NCBI GenBank assembly: GCA_001972305.1
Contig: BDDD01001806.1
Span: 124,001-188,000 of the forward strand
Direction of reading: 5' to 3'
Source of the DNA: Cephalotus follicularis
Lineage: Eukaryota; Streptophyta; Magnoliopsida; Oxalidales; Cephalotaceae
DNA length: 64,000 nt
The stretch's first letter is position 1. Each line of letters opens with the position of its first letter. Position numbers and translations under genes: made by a program. This document shows positions 62,678 to 64,000 of this stretch, piece by piece. The notes under the pieces were generated by a model that saw only the letters and a program-made list of their open reading frames with translations, was not told the origin of the DNA and searched no databases.

Positions 62678-63937
62678 TCAGTACACAGACATGCTCAACA
62701 AAATCTCAAAAGGACCAATGTAGCGAGGAGCTAATTTGCCCTTCCTCCCAAACCGTTGCACGCCTTTCCACAGTGATACTTTCAGGAACACGTGATCACC
62801 CACGCTAAAGACCAGAGGTCTTCTCTTCGCACTGTCAGTGTAGCTCTTCTGCCGACTCTGAGCAGCAAGCAGCTTCTTCTTGATCGTCCTGATCTTTTCT
62901 GAAGTTTCCTCCACTAGTTTTGTCCCGAGTAAAGGTCGCTCCCCGACCTCCTCCCAACACACAGGGGATCTGCACTTCCTCCCATACAACGCCTCAAACG
63001 GTGCCATGCCGAAACTGGAATGATAGCTGTTGTTGTAAGAAAACTCTATCAGAGGAATATGATCCTCCCAGGTACCAGCAAAATCAATAACGCAAGCCCG
63101 TAGCATATCCTCCAAGGTCTGGATGGTACGCTCGGACTGCCCATCGGTCTGAGGGTGGAAGGCAGTACTCAAATTCAGCTTCGTCCCGAAAGCTGACTGA
63201 AACCTCTTCCAAAAGTTGGAAGTGAAGATAGCGTCCCTATCACATACGATGCTGACTGGAACCCCGTGCAGTCTCACTATCTCCTTCACATACAGCCGAG
63301 CCAGCTTGCTCGTAGAATCAGTAACATGTGTCGGCAAAAAGTGCGCTGATTTGGTGAGTCTATCCACGATGACCCACACAGCATTATGACGGTTCCAAGT
63401 CAGAGGAAAACCTGAAACAAAATCCATCGTAACATGTTCCCACTTCCACTCTGGAATGGGCAAGGGTTGCAGCAACCCTGCCGGTCTCTGATGCTCAGCC
63501 TTAGCTATCTAGCAAGTCCAACACTTCGCCACATACTCGGCGATCTCCCGCTTCATGCCGGGCCACCAATAAGACTTCTTCATGTCTTGATACATCTTCG
63601 TGCTACCCGGATGAACACTGTACATAGATTTATGGGCTCCGTGAAGTAACCTACTCTTCAATTCTGGTTCATTCGGAAGACATACTCGTCCCCGATATCT
63701 CATAATACCATCATCATGCACTCTAAAATCAGACTCTGAATCCAGATTCTCTCGAATCCGTTGTAGATCGGGGTCATGCGGTTGTGCCTCTTTGATGCGA
63801 TGTAGTAATACTGGTTCTACCCGCATGTCTGCAAGAAAGATCCCCGGTGACTGATTGAATGGAGACCATTCTCGGAAGTCTTCCAACATCTTCCATTGCG
63901 ATACCATGGTGCTAGCGATCATAGCCTTGTGGCTCAA
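62678..63937 (-). pseudogene. Element F RNase H end and integrase
   Basis: The frame 63937-63509 runs from the RNase H tail (ALSHKAMIAST near the right end) through RVHDDGIMRYRGRVCLPNEP, HPGSTKMYQDMKKSYWWPGM and EIAEYVAKCWTC (zinc domain). A TAG follows, and 63475-62678 continues with LLQPLPIPEWKWEHVTMDFV, VCDRDAIFTSNFWKRFQSAF, HPQTDGQSERTIQTLEDMLR and VFSVGDHVFLKVSLWKGVQR, then RYIGPFEIL, after which homology is lost. Apart from the single stop it is intact up to the truncation. Confidence 0.88.
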
Positions 63938-64000
63938 GGCATCAGCGACTACATTCGCTTTCCCAGGGTGGTACTGGATACTGTAGTCATAATCATTAAA

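Larger units (their letters stand above)
60403..64000 (-). mobile_element. Ty3/gypsy chromoviral element F (partial)
   Basis: It begins TGTCACACCCCG at 60403 after GCCAG, inside the Athila-like protease. The LTR to about 62620 is its 3' LTR, followed by integrase and the RNase H end on the minus strand. The 5' part is outside the window. The LTR is related to solo LTR G. The join between LTR and pol near 62620-62710 is abnormal: pol stops after GPFEIL, the chromodomain end and PPT are missing, and the LTR lacks its start. Confidence 0.85.

Overview
The window is repeat-dense plant nuclear DNA, almost certainly from an angiosperm. It contains no convincing intact host gene. Nearly every base belongs to a plant LTR-retrotransposon lineage: Ty3/gypsy Tat-like, chromoviral (Tekay/Del-like) and Athila-like elements, Ty1/copia elements including a Sire/Maximus-like one, and a Cassandra-type TRIM with 5S-rRNA-like LTRs. 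Primer-binding sites complementary to initiator Met-tRNA and a plant mobile domain (PMD) pseudogene fit a plant source. I could not identify the species.

Layout, left to right. (1) 1-7370, + strand: a decayed PMD-family gene (1028-6459) with plausible introns, flanked by two diverged copies of a small coiled-coil ORF (about 181-519 and 6998-7367). A solo LTR (3473-6149, TSD TGAAG) splits the PMD gene, and the reading frame resumes exactly once it and one TSD copy are ignored. (2) A Tat-like element on the - strand forms the scaffold. Its integrase, RNase H and second (archaeal-type) RNase H lie in three pieces at 7594-8154, 38325-38675 and 47671-49297. (3) Ty1/copia element A (8155-38324, TSD CTTTG) sits inside the Tat integrase. 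Its 5' LTR is split by a unit at 18563-38197 flanked by GTAAG, made of chromoviral element B (18563-37410) followed by a Cassandra TRIM (37416-38197). The 5' LTR of B is in turn split by a Sire-like copia element (27733-36887, TSD GTATT). (4) Chromoviral element C (38676-47670, + strand, TSD TTTTG) is also inserted in the Tat integrase. It has closely similar LTRs but has lost its reverse transcriptase. (5) Rightward lies a chain of nested insertions: Tat, then LTR fragment E (49298), then gag-only element D (50125, + strand), then an Athila-like element (55296, - strand), then chromoviral element F (60403, - strand), which runs off the window.

Five target-site duplications are complete within the window: one flanks the solo LTR, and the other four let the nested order of the A/B/Sire and C insertions be read base by base. 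The right-hand chain rests on junction positions and interrupted homologies, because its far ends lie outside the window. Several elements are non-autonomous. C lacks RT, D has only gag, Cassandra has no coding capacity, and Athila has an altered RT active-site residue and no env-like ORF.

The most unusual pattern is inside the LTRs. Most LTR families here carry an array of short palindromes, each family with its own core. C and the solo LTR have AGTCGACT, Sire has AAGCGTCGACGCTT, Athila and F have ATCGAT/ACGTCGATGT, B has GGATCC, GCATGC and GAATTC, D has CCCGGG and GTTCC/GGAAC arms, and A has two hairpins. The Sire motif also occurs in an internal non-coding spacer. I found no CRISPR array, tRNA gene or rRNA gene proper.
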